Source: Pseudomonadota bacterium
GTDB taxonomy: Bacteria > Pseudomonadota > Alphaproteobacteria > Rhizobiales > Beijerinckiaceae
Assembly: GCA_021781815.1 (NCBI GenBank)
Contig: JAJXWB010000014.1
Span: 1-64,000, forward strand
DNA length: 64,000 nucleotides
Reading direction: 5' to 3'
Part shown: positions 45,654-54,291 of the stretch, piece after piece
Numbering within the stretch: the first letter of the stretch is position 1
How the letters are laid out: every line of letters begins with the position of its first letter
Notes under the pieces: generated by a model
What the model was told of the DNA's origin: nothing
Seen by the model: only the letters and a program-made list of their open reading frames with translations
The model's database searches: none
Position numbers and translations under genes: made by a program

Positions 45654-46121
45654 TCAGAGACCGAGTTCGCTCAGGCCCGGATGATCGTCCGGTCGACGTC
45701 CGAGCGGCCAGTGAAACAACCGGCTGCTTTCCGCGATCGGCAGATCGTTGATGCTGGCGAACCGGCGCTGCATCAAACCCTCGCCGTTGAATTCCCAGTT
45801 CTCATTGCCGTAGCTGCGGAACCAGTGGCCGGAATCGTCGCGCCATTCATAGGCGAACCGCACCGCGATGCGCGAACCTGTAAACGCCCACATTTCCTTG
45901 ATCAGGCGATAGTCCAGCTCGCGCGCCCACTTTCGTTGCAGGAATGCCCGCACCTGCCCGCGCCCCTGCGGAAACTCTGCGCGATTTCTCCATACCGTGT
46001 CCGGCGTATAGACCTGAATGACACGATCGGGATCGCGAGAATTCCAGGCGTCTTCCGCCATACGCGCCTTCTGAATGGCGGTTTCTGACGTAAACGGAGG
46101 AACAGGCGGCTTGATCTCCAT
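45654..46121 (-). CDS. DUF1348 / SnoaL-like (NTF2-fold) protein
   Basis: The 155-residue protein starts with [24 protein letters not shown] and has [42 protein letters not shown] and [14 protein letters not shown], all hallmarks of DUF1348. The NTF2-like fold suggests a small-molecule binding or isomerase role, not known. It is divergent from a TetR gene, with two operator-like palindromes between, so it is the likely target of that regulator. Confidence 0.92.
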   Translation of the reverse strand: MEIKPPVPPFTSETAIQKARMAEDAWNSRDPDRVIQVYTPDTVWRNRAEFPQGRGQVRAFLQRKWARELDYRLIKEMWAFTGSRIAVRFAYEWRDDSGHWFRSYGNENWEFNGEGLMQRRFASINDLPIAESSRLFHWPLGRRPDDHPGLSELGL

Positions 46122-46145
46122 CGATACCCACCCCGCTCAAATGCA

Positions 46146-46195
46146 TAGACAGACCTGTCTACATGGCAGGTAGCGCATGTAGACGGACTTGTCTA
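46146..46195. promoter_or_regulatory. Double TetR operator between DUF1348 and tetR
   Basis: TAGACAGACCTGTCTA (46146-46161) is a perfect palindrome with 7-bp arms. TAGACGGACTTGTCTA (46180-46195) is a second copy sharing TAGAC-N6-GTCTA. Their starts are 34 bp apart and they fill the 84-bp gap between the divergent genes at 46121 and 46206. The sequence is similar in type to known TetR-family boxes with TAGAC half-sites. Repression of both genes is inferred. Confidence 0.8.
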
Positions 46196-46205
46196 CTATA
46201 GAAGG

Positions 46206-46880
46206 ATGCCGGACACGACGAACCTCGAACCGCCTGAAAAATCCAGCGCGCGCGCGCGCATTCTGCGCACAGCGCATGATCTGTTCTATCGAGACGGCGT
46301 CCGCGCGACAGGGGTGGATGCGCTGATCGCGACCGCTGGCGTGACCAAGGTGACGTTTTATCGCCATTTCCCGTCCAAGGACGACCTGATCCTGGCGTAC
46401 CTCAATTACCGTCACGAGCTTTGGATGACCTGGTTTGTCGACGCACTCGCGCGCCACCGGCGTGCGCAATCACGAGCGAAACGGGAGCGATCGCCGCTTG
46501 CCCCGGCGGCCCTCGCGCTGGCCGAATGGATTCGCGACCCCGCGTTTCGTGGGTGCGCATTCATCAACGTCGTCGCGGAATTTGGCGACCATTTCCCTCG
46601 CGCGGTCGAGATCGCCGGCGCGCACAAGCGCGACGTGACGGCTGCGATCACGCCCCTGCTCGATTCGAGCAGGGGCGCGCAGGCGCTGGCGCGCGCCGCC
46701 GCGATCGCGATCGACGGCGCAATCGTCCGCGCGCAGGCCGACGATGAATCCGCAGGCATCGCGCTGGCGGGACTAAATGACCTGCTGGATGCGCTAACAG
46801 CCTCCGCCAGGACGCCGCGACATCGGGCCGAAGCCGAACCGACGGAGACCGCCCCCCGCAACCAGCATCGCGCGGGATGA
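46206..46880 (+). CDS. TetR/AcrR-family repressor
   Basis: The 224-residue protein has an HTH near residues 15-60 (RARILRTAHDLFYRDGVRATGVDALIATAGVTKVTFYRHFPSKDDL) typical of the TetR family, and a helical C-terminal domain with GCAFINVVAEF. It is divergent from DUF1348 and lies directly behind two matching operators, so it probably represses both itself and DUF1348. Inducer unknown. Confidence 0.9.
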   Translation: MPDTTNLEPPEKSSARARILRTAHDLFYRDGVRATGVDALIATAGVTKVTFYRHFPSKDDLILAYLNYRHELWMTWFVDALARHRRAQSRAKRERSPLAPAALALAEWIRDPAFRGCAFINVVAEFGDHFPRAVEIAGAHKRDVTAAITPLLDSSRGAQALARAAAIAIDGAIVRAQADDESAGIALAGLNDLLDALTASARTPRHRAEAEPTETAPRNQHRAG

Positions 46881-46910
46881 CAGCCTTGACGGTGAGATGC
46901 CGATCTGAAA

Positions 46911-46931
46911 TATGTCAACATCGCTGACTTA
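46911..46931. promoter_or_regulatory. Inverted repeat upstream of the MarR gene
   Basis: TATGTCA (46911-46917) and TGACTTA (46925-46931) are inverted 7-bp arms matching at 6 positions around 7 bp. It ends 17 bp before the GTG start, a usual place for a MarR operator. Autoregulation is inferred. Confidence 0.4.
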
Positions 46932-46948
46932 ACTTTCGGACGGCAACC

Positions 46949-47470
46949 GTGGAAGTCGCGCTACAGGGCAGATCGAAATTGCGCGGCAAGACGCATGACG
47001 CCGAGCCGATGTACGATCTGATCGAACTCTTCTTCTTCGCCTACCGCGACTTCGTCGGCGACGCCGACCGCTTGCTTGAAGCCTACGGGTTCGGCCGCGC
47101 GCATCATCGCGTCCTGCACTTTGTCAATCGCCAGCCAGGCCTCACGATCGCGGAACTGCTCGACATTCTGAAGATCACCAAGCAAAGCCTCAATCGCGTG
47201 CTGAAGGAACTTCTCGATCAGAATTTTGTCGAGGCGCATGCGGGCGTTGCGGACCGGCGACAACGCCATCTCTACGCAACCGCCGAGGGCCGGAAGCTCG
47301 CGCTCGATCTGGCGCATTTGCAGTCCCGCCGCTTCGCGCGCGTGCTCGAGGCCGCGCCAGATGGCGCACGGCAGGACGCGATCCGCTTTCTGCTCGCCAT
47401 GATCGATCCGGGCGACCAGGACAGGGTTGCGGGCCTTGTCTGGCCGCCGTCGCCGCCGCCCGTGTCATGA
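46949..47470 (+). CDS. MarR-family regulator (PetP-like)
   Basis: The 173-residue protein has a winged-helix MarR core (RAHHRVLHFVNRQPGLTIAELLDILKITKQSLNRVLKELLDQNFVEAHAG). It overlaps the following response-regulator gene by 4 bp, the same pairing as petP-petR in Rhodobacter. The start is a GTG at 46949; an ATG at 47009 (MYDLIELFFFAYRDF) is equally possible. Confidence 0.88.
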   Translation: MEVALQGRSKLRGKTHDAEPMYDLIELFFFAYRDFVGDADRLLEAYGFGRAHHRVLHFVNRQPGLTIAELLDILKITKQSLNRVLKELLDQNFVEAHAGVADRRQRHLYATAEGRKLALDLAHLQSRRFARVLEAAPDGARQDAIRFLLAMIDPGDQDRVAGLVWPPSPPPVS

Positions 47471-48213
47471 ACGGACGCCCTTCGCAGGCGGCGCAGACCA
47501 GATGTGTCGCTGAAGACGCCGCCCACATCCTCGTCGTCGATGACGACCTGCGCATCCGCACCCTGCTCACACGCTTTCTCGCGCAGGCCGGCTATCGCGT
47601 GACCGCCGCGGCCGACGCCGCGGACGCGCGCGCGCGCATGGCCGGGCTATCGTTCGACCTGATTGTCCTCGACGTGATGATGCCCGGAGAGAGCGGCGTC
47701 GATTTCGCACAGTCTCTCCGGCGCGTGGCGGGCGCCAATGCGGCTGTGCCCATTCTCATGCTCACCGCCCGCGCCGCGCCAGGCGACCGCATTGCCGGCC
47801 TCGAAGCCGGCGTCGACGATTATCTCGCAAAACCTTTTGAACCACGCGAACTCACGCTGAGGATCGCCGCCATCCTGCGCCGCGCGCCACAGCCATCGCC
47901 GCCGCCCGAGCCAAAGGCGGCGCGGTTTGGCGCCTGCGAGTTCCACGCTTCTCGCGGCGAACTCCGGCGGGACGGCGCGCCTTTGCACATCACCGATCGC
48001 GAACGCGACATTTTGCGCGCATTGGTCGCCGCCGATGGCGCGCCGGTGTCGAGGCGCGACCTCGCCGGCGACGCGGCCGGCGAGCGCACGATCGACGTGC
48101 AGGTGACCCGCCTGCGCCGCAAGATCGAGGATGATTCCGCCAATCCCCTGCTCCTGCAGACGGTGCGCGGCGCAGGCTATCGCCTTGCGCTCGACCGGAG
48201 CGCCCGACCATGA
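47467..48213 (+). CDS. OmpR-type response regulator (PetR-like)
   Basis: The 248-residue protein has a receiver domain with the acidic pair and phosphoacceptor in ILVVDDDLRIR and LIVLDVMMPGESGVD, the conserved Thr/Lys segments (MLTARAAPGDR, DDYLAKPFEPRELTLR), and a C-terminal winged helix ending TIDVQVTRLRRKIEDDSANP and RGAGYRLAL. It overlaps the MarR gene and the histidine kinase gene by 4 bp each. Confidence 0.93.
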   Translation: MNGRPSQAAQTRCVAEDAAHILVVDDDLRIRTLLTRFLAQAGYRVTAAADAADARARMAGLSFDLIVLDVMMPGESGVDFAQSLRRVAGANAAVPILMLTARAAPGDRIAGLEAGVDDYLAKPFEPRELTLRIAAILRRAPQPSPPPEPKAARFGACEFHASRGELRRDGAPLHITDRERDILRALVAADGAPVSRRDLAGDAAGERTIDVQVTRLRRKIEDDSANPLLLQTVRGAGYRLALDRSARP

Positions 48214-49577
48214 CCTTTCTGACCAGACCTTTCGTCGCGCGCCCGCATCGCTGGTGGCGCATCTTTACGCTTTGGCTGCGCGCAAAGATGCCGAAAGGGC
48301 TGTTCGCCCGATCGCTGCTGATCGTCGTCATGCCCATGCTGCTGCTGCAGACGGCGGTCGCCTACGTATTCATGGAGCGGCACTGGCAGGCCGTGACGCA
48401 TCGGCTTTCCGCCATGCTGGTGCAGGACATCGCCGCTCTGATCGACGTTTATCACTCCTATCCACAGGACAAAAACGCCGACACGCTGACGCGCATCGCC
48501 GCCGAGCGCCTTAATCTCACCGCGGTCATCGCGCCCAGGGCGCCGCTGCCGCCGGCGCTGCCGAAGCCGTTCTTCTCGTTGCTCGATAGCTCGCTGTCGG
48601 AGGAAATCCGCAAGCAGATCCGTCGGCCATTCTGGATCGACACCGTCGGCAATTCGAACATCATCGAAATCCGCGTGCAATTGAAAGACGCGCAATTGCG
48701 CGTATTCGCAGCGCGTGCGCAGGCTTATGCGCCGAATTCCGGAATTTTCCTGACATGGATGGCGGGCACGGCTCTCGTCCTGATTCTTGTCGCCGTATTG
48801 TTCCTGCGCAACCAGATCAAACCTATCCGACGGCTCGCAATCGCAGCCGACGCTTTTGGCAAGGGACGCGACCCGGCGTTTCGGCCGTCCGGCGCGCGCG
48901 AGGTCCGGCAGGCCGGCGTCGCCTTCATCGAGATGAAACGGCGGGTCGAACGCGCGATCGAGCAACGAACGGCCATGCTCAATGGCGTGAGCCACGACCT
49001 GCGGACGGTGCTGACCCGCTTCAAGCTTTCGCTCGCCCTGCTCGGCGAGGGGCCGGAGCAGGACGACATGGCGCGCGACATCGCGGAAATGCAACGTATG
49101 CTTGAGGCCTATCTTGCATTTGCGCGCGGCGACGGCGGCGAGAGCGCGGCGGATATCGATATGCGCGCGCTCCTGTCCGATCTTGCGGCCGACGCCGAGC
49201 GGCATGGCAATCCGACCAGGCTCGATTATCGCGGCGCGACAAACGCCACGGTTCGACCTGATGCATTTCGACGCTGCCTCGCCAACCTCGTCGGCAATGC
49301 GCAGCGATACGCCACGCAGGTCGCCATCATCGCCGATCGCGGCGATACGATTCTGGTCGTTCATATTGATGACGATGGTCCGGGGATTCCGCCTGAATCG
49401 CGCGACGATGCATTCCGTCCCTTCTTCCGCCTCGACGAGGCGCGCAATCAGGACGAGGCCGGCGCCGGGCTGGGCCTTGCCATCGCCCGCGACATCGCCC
49501 GCGCGCATGGCGGCGACGTGACCCTCGAAACTTCGCCGCTCGGCGGATTGCGGGCGACGGTGTCAGTTCCCGTGTAA
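48210..49577 (+). CDS. Sensor histidine kinase
   Basis: The 455-residue protein has two membrane spans flanking a periplasmic region (first LLIVVMPMLLLQTAVAYVF, second MAGTALVLILVAVLFL), a HAMP region (NQIKPIRRLAIAADAFGKG), the H-box VSHDLRTVLTR and an ATPase domain with N-box LANLVGNAQRYA, G1 IDDDGPGIP and G2 EAGAGLGLAIARDI. The H-box has Val where Pro is usual (DLRT-P). It overlaps the response regulator by 4 bp and is its likely partner. Stimulus unknown. Confidence 0.92.
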   Translation: MTFLTRPFVARPHRWWRIFTLWLRAKMPKGLFARSLLIVVMPMLLLQTAVAYVFMERHWQAVTHRLSAMLVQDIAALIDVYHSYPQDKNADTLTRIAAERLNLTAVIAPRAPLPPALPKPFFSLLDSSLSEEIRKQIRRPFWIDTVGNSNIIEIRVQLKDAQLRVFAARAQAYAPNSGIFLTWMAGTALVLILVAVLFLRNQIKPIRRLAIAADAFGKGRDPAFRPSGAREVRQAGVAFIEMKRRVERAIEQRTAMLNGVSHDLRTVLTRFKLSLALLGEGPEQDDMARDIAEMQRMLEAYLAFARGDGGESAADIDMRALLSDLAADAERHGNPTRLDYRGATNATVRPDAFRRCLANLVGNAQRYATQVAIIADRGDTILVVHIDDDGPGIPPESRDDAFRPFFRLDEARNQDEAGAGLGLAIARDIARAHGGDVTLETSPLGGLRATVSVPV

Positions 49578-49614
49578 CGCGCGCGCGGACGCGCCGGGCA
49601 AGCGCGCGCTTCGG

Positions 49615-50130
49615 TCAGGGAACGCTGAGGGAAAGATCGGCGGCCTCCCACAAGTCTCTCGCCAGACATTCGGTGGCGATCTCTCCGGCGAATGCTCGCC
49701 AGGGCTCGAGATTGCGGCGCGGCACAAAGACTATGGTCGGAACGCCCCGGCCAATCGCGTCGGCGATCGCGTCGCGCAGGCCCCATCCCTCGCATTCCGC
49801 CTTGCCGAACTTGTTGAATATCGCGCGCTCGGCGCCGCCTGCCAGCGCCTGCTGCACCAGAGCGCTCGCGCGCAGCAGCCCGTCGGAGTCGAGCAGACAG
49901 CCCCGAGCCAGAGCCCCACGGTCGTGCGAGATGGCGATAGTCGCTCCGCTCGCAAGCTCCCTCACCAGCATGTCGCAACGGCGACGGTCGGGCCGCTCGA
50001 TGCGCTGTTCGATCAGTCCGCAGGCCTTCACGCCGGCCTGCCTCCACCCCTCCGCAATCCGCCGCGCCAGGTCGGAAACGCCCGCGCCCTCGTCATAGAC
50101 GATCGCGGTCAGCGTGTTGCCGTCGAACAT
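49615..50130 (-). CDS. DUF2478 protein, last gene of the nar operon
   Basis: The 171-residue protein has the DUF2478 pattern: LTAIVYDEGAGVSDLARRIAEGWRQAGVKACGLIEQ, RRCDMLVRELASGATIAISHDRGALARGCLLD, AIFNKFGKAECEGWGLRDAIADAI and PTIVFVPRRNLEPWRAFAGE. The fold is NTPase-like; the family is often found with molybdate uptake or molybdoenzyme genes. The ATG at 50130 has GAGGG upstream that overlaps the preceding stop; GTG 50154 is also in frame. The 37 bp to the convergent kinase gene hold a GC-rich hairpin. Confidence 0.88.
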   Translation of the reverse strand: MFDGNTLTAIVYDEGAGVSDLARRIAEGWRQAGVKACGLIEQRIERPDRRRCDMLVRELASGATIAISHDRGALARGCLLDSDGLLRASALVQQALAGGAERAIFNKFGKAECEGWGLRDAIADAIGRGVPTIVFVPRRNLEPWRAFAGEIATECLARDLWEAADLSLSVP

Positions 50131-50137
50131 GGCGCCC

Positions 50138-50464
50138 TCAATGCGTCTGGCCACAGGAGCAATCGCTATGTGTCGCGTCCGCCTCCTGCCGCAGCGACCA
50201 CTCGATCATGGTCCGAAGGCATGCGCCGGCCGGGTCGTCCGTCCGAGCGATCTTGTTCATCAGCGCCAGCCAGTCTTCGTCGCCGGCATGATCGGCGAAG
50301 CGCGCCACCGCGCCCGCGGCATAAGCGCTGGACGTCTCCTGGCGCGGACGGCATGCCTGCTCGATGCGAGCCACGAGCGTGAGGTCGCCGAACCCGATCA
50401 ATACTTCGGCGACGTTGCTCTCGTCGGTGAAATTGCGGATGATCTGGCCAAGCAGCATGGACAC
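50138..50464 (-). CDS. Unknown 108-residue protein in the nar operon
   Basis: The product starts MSMLLGQIIRNFTDESNVAEVLIGFGDLTLVARIEQAC and ends with a Cys/His tail (HSDCSCGQTH) that could bind a metal. The middle is helical (SAYAAGAVARFADHAGDEDWLALMNKIART). I recognise no named domain. It begins one base after the ppiC stop, and its own stop overlaps the ribosome site of DUF2478, so it is tightly embedded in the operon. Confidence 0.85.
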   Translation of the reverse strand: MSMLLGQIIRNFTDESNVAEVLIGFGDLTLVARIEQACRPRQETSSAYAAGAVARFADHAGDEDWLALMNKIARTDDPAGACLRTMIEWSLRQEADATHSDCSCGQTH

Positions 50465-50465
50465 C

Positions 50466-51290
50466 TCACATCAGATTGGCGGGCCGCTCGAAATCGACTC
50501 CGCGCAGATCAGCGCGACCGGCGAGTACGGCGACATATTGGGCGAGCGCCCGGCGCCGTACGGCTTCTCCGAGATAGGCGCAGATGCGTTCTCGCACGAG
50601 ATGGTACGGCAGGTCGCGCCCTTCGATACGGCGAACGAGCTTGACCACGTGATAGCCGAAGCGCGTCTCGACCGGCGCGCGCGTGATCTCGCCGGGCGCA
50701 AGGCGGGCGAGCGCCGCCTCGAATTCCGCGACCGTCTCGCCGCCCGACAATTGGCCGAGATTGCCGCCCTGCGTCGCCGAGGGGCAGGAAGAAAATTCGC
50801 GCGCGAGATCGGCAAAATCCTCGGGCTTGGTCGCAAGCCGCTCGCAAATTGAACCCGCGCGCGCCTTGGCGGTCGCCCGCGCGGCCTCGTCGCCCGGCGC
50901 GGCGGCGACAAGAATATGCGCCGCCTCGTTGATCGTCGGCGAGCGGAAGCGTGCACGATTGTTGTCGTAGTAGCGGCGACATTCCTCGTCGCGCGGTTCG
51001 GGCGTGCGCACTTCAAGACTGAGCAGCGCGCGCATGGCCGCTTCTTCCTGTGTTTCGACGCGGCCTTCGCTGTCGGCCTGCGGCGCGGCGACGACGCCGA
51101 GCCGTTTTGCCTCCTGCTGCAACAGTTCACGCACGGCGAGCGCGCGCGCCGCAGCTTGCCACGCCTCGACCGGCGTATCGGCAGGATGGTTCTGCGTTTC
51201 GCGCGCGATTGCGGCATGCGGGATCGCCTTGCCGTTGACGCTGACGACGGCGCGGCGCGCCGGCGCCGCAGGGAGGACGGAGCAACTCAT
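50466..51290 (-). CDS. Parvulin-type peptidyl-prolyl isomerase of the nar operon
   Basis: The 274-residue protein has a SurA/PpiC N-terminal helical part and a rotamase domain (NEAAHILVAAAPGDEAARATAKARA, EDFADLAREFSSCPSATQGGNLGQLSGGETVAEFEAALARLAPGEI, VETRFGYHVVKLVRR). There is no signal peptide, so it should act in the cytoplasm, where NarG and NarH mature. It overlaps narI by 4 bp (ATGA at 51287-51290). A parvulin after narI occurs in several proteobacterial nar operons. Confidence 0.92.
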   Translation of the reverse strand: MSCSVLPAAPARRAVVSVNGKAIPHAAIARETQNHPADTPVEAWQAAARALAVRELLQQEAKRLGVVAAPQADSEGRVETQEEAAMRALLSLEVRTPEPRDEECRRYYDNNRARFRSPTINEAAHILVAAAPGDEAARATAKARAGSICERLATKPEDFADLAREFSSCPSATQGGNLGQLSGGETVAEFEAALARLAPGEITRAPVETRFGYHVVKLVRRIEGRDLPYHLVRERICAYLGEAVRRRALAQYVAVLAGRADLRGVDFERPANLM

Positions 51291-52009
51291 GGACGGGGCT
51301 CCCGCGCATAGGCCGCCGCCGAGCCGCCGCGGGCGCGCACGACCTGATAGCCGCTGCGGCCGAGGTACCACACAGGCGCCGACCATACATGGACGAGGCG
51401 CGTGAACGGGAAGACGAGGAAGATCGTCATCCCCAGAGCCAGATGCGCCTTGAATACCGGATTGACATCGACGACCTGCTTCCATGCGTCGCCCTGCAAG
51501 GTCAGGGTTCCCTGCGCCCAGGTCATGAACTTCACCATCTCGTGGCCGTCGAGATGCCCGAGCGAGACGATGATCGTGCTCAGGCCAAGCAGGAGTTGCG
51601 CGAGCAGAAGCAACAGAATCGCGGTATCGGAGAATGACGAGGTAGAGCTGATGCGCGGATCGGCGAGACGGCGATGCGCGAGCAGGATGATGCCGACGAG
51701 ACAAAGCGAGCCAGCGAAGCCGCCGGCGGCGATGGCCAGCATTTGCTTTGCGCTGTGGGCTACGCCCAGCGCGTCGAATACCCAGATCGGCGTGAGCAGT
51801 CCAACGAAATGGCCAGCGAAGATCATGAGAATGCCGACGTGGAACAGGTTCGAACCCCAGCGCAATTGATTGCGACGCAGAAACTGCGACGACCCGGCCT
51901 TCCAAGTGTACTGCTCGCGGTCGAAGCGCACCACGCTGCCGACGAGAAACACGGTGAGGCAGAGGTAGGGATACCAACCGAACAGGGCGTGATTGATATA
52001 GTTCGACAT
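51287..52009 (-). CDS. narI: Respiratory nitrate reductase gamma subunit NarI
   Basis: NarI is the membrane diheme cytochrome b that oxidises quinol and anchors NarGH. The 240-residue protein has about five spans (FGWYPYLCLTVFLVGSVVRF onward) and His ligands in NLFHVGILMIFAGHFVG and FKAHLALGMTIFLVFPFTRLVHVWSAP. The ATG at 52009 gives the usual length; the frame is open further upstream over narJ, which is shadow. Confidence 0.95.
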   Translation of the reverse strand: MSNYINHALFGWYPYLCLTVFLVGSVVRFDREQYTWKAGSSQFLRRNQLRWGSNLFHVGILMIFAGHFVGLLTPIWVFDALGVAHSAKQMLAIAAGGFAGSLCLVGIILLAHRRLADPRISSTSSFSDTAILLLLLAQLLLGLSTIIVSLGHLDGHEMVKFMTWAQGTLTLQGDAWKQVVDVNPVFKAHLALGMTIFLVFPFTRLVHVWSAPVWYLGRSGYQVVRARGGSAAAYAREPRP

Positions 52010-52019
52010 CGACGTGTCC

Positions 52020-52757
52020 TCAGGAATTGCTGGCGACGGCGCCGCCTTGACGCGCCGCTCTGATTTGCGCTTCGACGCCCGGAGCGGGACGCCGGCCCTG
52101 CCGCAGCTTGGCCGACAGCTCATCGCTGCAGCCCCCTTGCGCGGGACCGAACGAGACGGCCTCCTCCTCCCAGGCGGCGTCGAGCGCGGCAAGATCATCG
52201 GGCGCAGGATCGGCCTCTTTCCGCAGCGCATCGAGGGCGGAGGCGTCTGGTTTCGCCTGCGCGATGGCGAGCAGGATGCGGAAGACGCTCTCATAGGCCG
52301 ACTCGCGTTTCGCCAGCCGCTCGGCGAGCGCAGCAAAGACATGCGCAGGTTCGGCGAGCATGGCGAGCGCTTCGGATTTCGGCAGCAGCGACAGGAATTC
52401 CAGGAAAATCGGCAGAAAATCCGGAAGCTCCGCAGTGTCGACGGCCAGCCCGCGGCTCTCGTACACGAACTTGAGATCGACGAGCGCTTGTCCACGGTCG
52501 CGGCTCTCGCCATGCACATGCTCGAACAGGTGCAGGGAAAGCGAGCGCGTGCGGTCGAACAGTAGGAGATATTCCTCCTGCAGATCATAGATGTCGCCGG
52601 TGCGCAGATCATCAAGCAGGCGCCGGAATTGCTTGCGTTGCACGCGCGGGACGCACCCCTCGCTGTCGATGGCGGTCTCGATCTCGTCGAGCGCGGCGAT
52701 CAAGTCCGGCTGTGGATAGAGGAGGAGCGCAGACAGCGCGCGAAACGTCTTCATCAC
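52020..52757 (-). CDS. narJ: Nitrate reductase assembly chaperone NarJ
   Basis: NarJ binds apo-NarG until cofactors are inserted; it is not part of the final enzyme. The 245-residue protein has KTFRALSALLLYPQPDLI, LQEEYLLLFDRTRSLSLHLFEHVHGESRDRGQALVDL and LPDFLPIFLEFLSLLP, the NarJ/NarW core. It overlaps narH by 4 bp. The C-terminal 60 residues are less conserved and Ala-rich. Confidence 0.95.
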   Translation of the reverse strand: MMKTFRALSALLLYPQPDLIAALDEIETAIDSEGCVPRVQRKQFRRLLDDLRTGDIYDLQEEYLLLFDRTRSLSLHLFEHVHGESRDRGQALVDLKFVYESRGLAVDTAELPDFLPIFLEFLSLLPKSEALAMLAEPAHVFAALAERLAKRESAYESVFRILLAIAQAKPDASALDALRKEADPAPDDLAALDAAWEEEAVSFGPAQGGCSDELSAKLRQGRRPAPGVEAQIRAARQGGAVASNS

Positions 52758-54280
52758 TCGACCTCCATCGGCGTTTTCACGCGGGCGCGTTTGGCGCCGC
52801 CGAACAGGCCGGTCTGCGTTTCGCCGGGGGTGCAGCCGTTGCCGAAGGAGAATCCGCAGCCGCCGCGCAGATCGAAAGCGTCCTCCTCGACCTCGCGATG
52901 CGCGGTCGGAATGACGAACCTGTCCTCGTAATTGGCGATGGCCATGATACGGTACATCTCCTCGATATCCCCGGACTCCAGTCCAACGCTCCTCGCAACT
53001 GCGTGGTCAATCACGCCGTCGATGGTCTTTGCGCGCATGTAGGCGCGCATCGCGAGCATGCGTTCGAGCGCGCGCGCGACGGGCTCTTCCTTGCCGGCCG
53101 TCAGCAGGTTGGCGAGGTAGCGCAGCGGAATGCGCAAGCTGCGCACGTCCGGCATGCCGTTGGCGCTCGCCATCTTGCCGGCCTCGGCGGCCGCCTGGAT
53201 CGGCGAGAGCGGCGGCACATACCAGACCATGGGCAGCGTGCGATATTCGGGATGGAGCGGGAAGGCTATCTTCCAGTCCATCGCCATCTTCCAGATCGGA
53301 GAATTTCGCGCAGCTTCCAGCCACGCCTCCGGTATGCCGTCCCTCCGCGCCTGCTCGACCACCGCGGGATCGTTGGGGTTGCAGAATATGCCGGTCTGCG
53401 CGTCGTAAAGATCCTCTTCCCTGGCGACGCTCGCCGCTTCGCCGATGCGGTCGGCGTCGTAGAGCATCACGCCGAGATAACGGATACGGCCGACGCATGT
53501 TTCCGAACAGACCGTCGGCTGGCCCGCCTCGATGCGCGGATAGCACATGATGCACTTTTCGGATTTTCCGGACGACCAGTTGAAATAGATCTTCTTGTAA
53601 GGGCATCCGGATACGCACATACGCCAGCCCCGACACTTGTCCTGATCGATCAGGACGATGCCGTCCTCCGCGCGCTTGTAGATCGCGCCCGACGGGCAGG
53701 AGGCGACGCAGGCCGGATTCAGGCAATGCTCGCACAGCCGCGGCAGATACATCATGAACGTATTTTCAAACTGGCCGTAGATCTCTTTCTGCACGCCCTC
53801 GAAATTCGCATCCTTCGAGCGCTTGGAGAATTCTCCGCCGAGAATCTCCTCCCAGTTCGGACCCCACTCGATCTTTTCCATCCGCTTGCCGGTGATCAGC
53901 GAACGCGGCCGCGCGGTCGGAACCGCTTCGAGTTCCTTCGCGGTCTGCAGGTGCTCGTAGTCGAAGGTGAACGGCTCGTAATAGTCGTCGATTTCCGGCA
54001 GGTCCGGATTGGCGAAGATATTGGCGAGCACGCGCCATTTCGCCCCTATCTTCGGCTCGATCGAGCCGTTGGCCTTGCGGCTCCAGCCGCCGTTCCAGCG
54101 CTTCTGGTTCTCCCATTCCCTGGGATAGCCGACGCCCGGCTTGCTCTCGACATTGTTGAACCAGGCGTATTCCATGCCTTCCCTGTTGGTCCAGACGTTC
54201 TTGCAAGTGACCGAGCAAGTGTGACAGCCGATGCACTTGTCGAGGTTGAGCACCATCGCGATCTGCGCGCGGATTTTCAT
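52754..54280 (-). CDS. narH: Respiratory nitrate reductase beta subunit NarH
   Basis: NarH carries the four Fe-S clusters between NarI and NarG. The 508-residue protein has CIGCHTCSVTCKNVW, CEHCLNPACVASCPSGAIYKR, CRGWRMCVSGCPYKK (Trp in place of one Cys, the 3Fe-4S signature) and KCIMCYPRIEAGQPTVCSETC. The ATG at 54280 matches the standard start MKIRAQIAMVLNLDKC. Full length. Confidence 0.97.
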   Translation of the reverse strand: MKIRAQIAMVLNLDKCIGCHTCSVTCKNVWTNREGMEYAWFNNVESKPGVGYPREWENQKRWNGGWSRKANGSIEPKIGAKWRVLANIFANPDLPEIDDYYEPFTFDYEHLQTAKELEAVPTARPRSLITGKRMEKIEWGPNWEEILGGEFSKRSKDANFEGVQKEIYGQFENTFMMYLPRLCEHCLNPACVASCPSGAIYKRAEDGIVLIDQDKCRGWRMCVSGCPYKKIYFNWSSGKSEKCIMCYPRIEAGQPTVCSETCVGRIRYLGVMLYDADRIGEAASVAREEDLYDAQTGIFCNPNDPAVVEQARRDGIPEAWLEAARNSPIWKMAMDWKIAFPLHPEYRTLPMVWYVPPLSPIQAAAEAGKMASANGMPDVRSLRIPLRYLANLLTAGKEEPVARALERMLAMRAYMRAKTIDGVIDHAVARSVGLESGDIEEMYRIMAIANYEDRFVIPTAHREVEEDAFDLRGGCGFSFGNGCTPGETQTGLFGGAKRARVKTPMEVE

Positions 54281-54291
54281 GTGCCTTGCTC

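Noticed and set aside
49578-49614. GC-rich inverted repeat between kinase and DUF2478 as a bidirectional terminator
   Set aside because: Runs of GCGCGC make many alternative pairings and there is no T-run on either side; I cannot support a specific hairpin.
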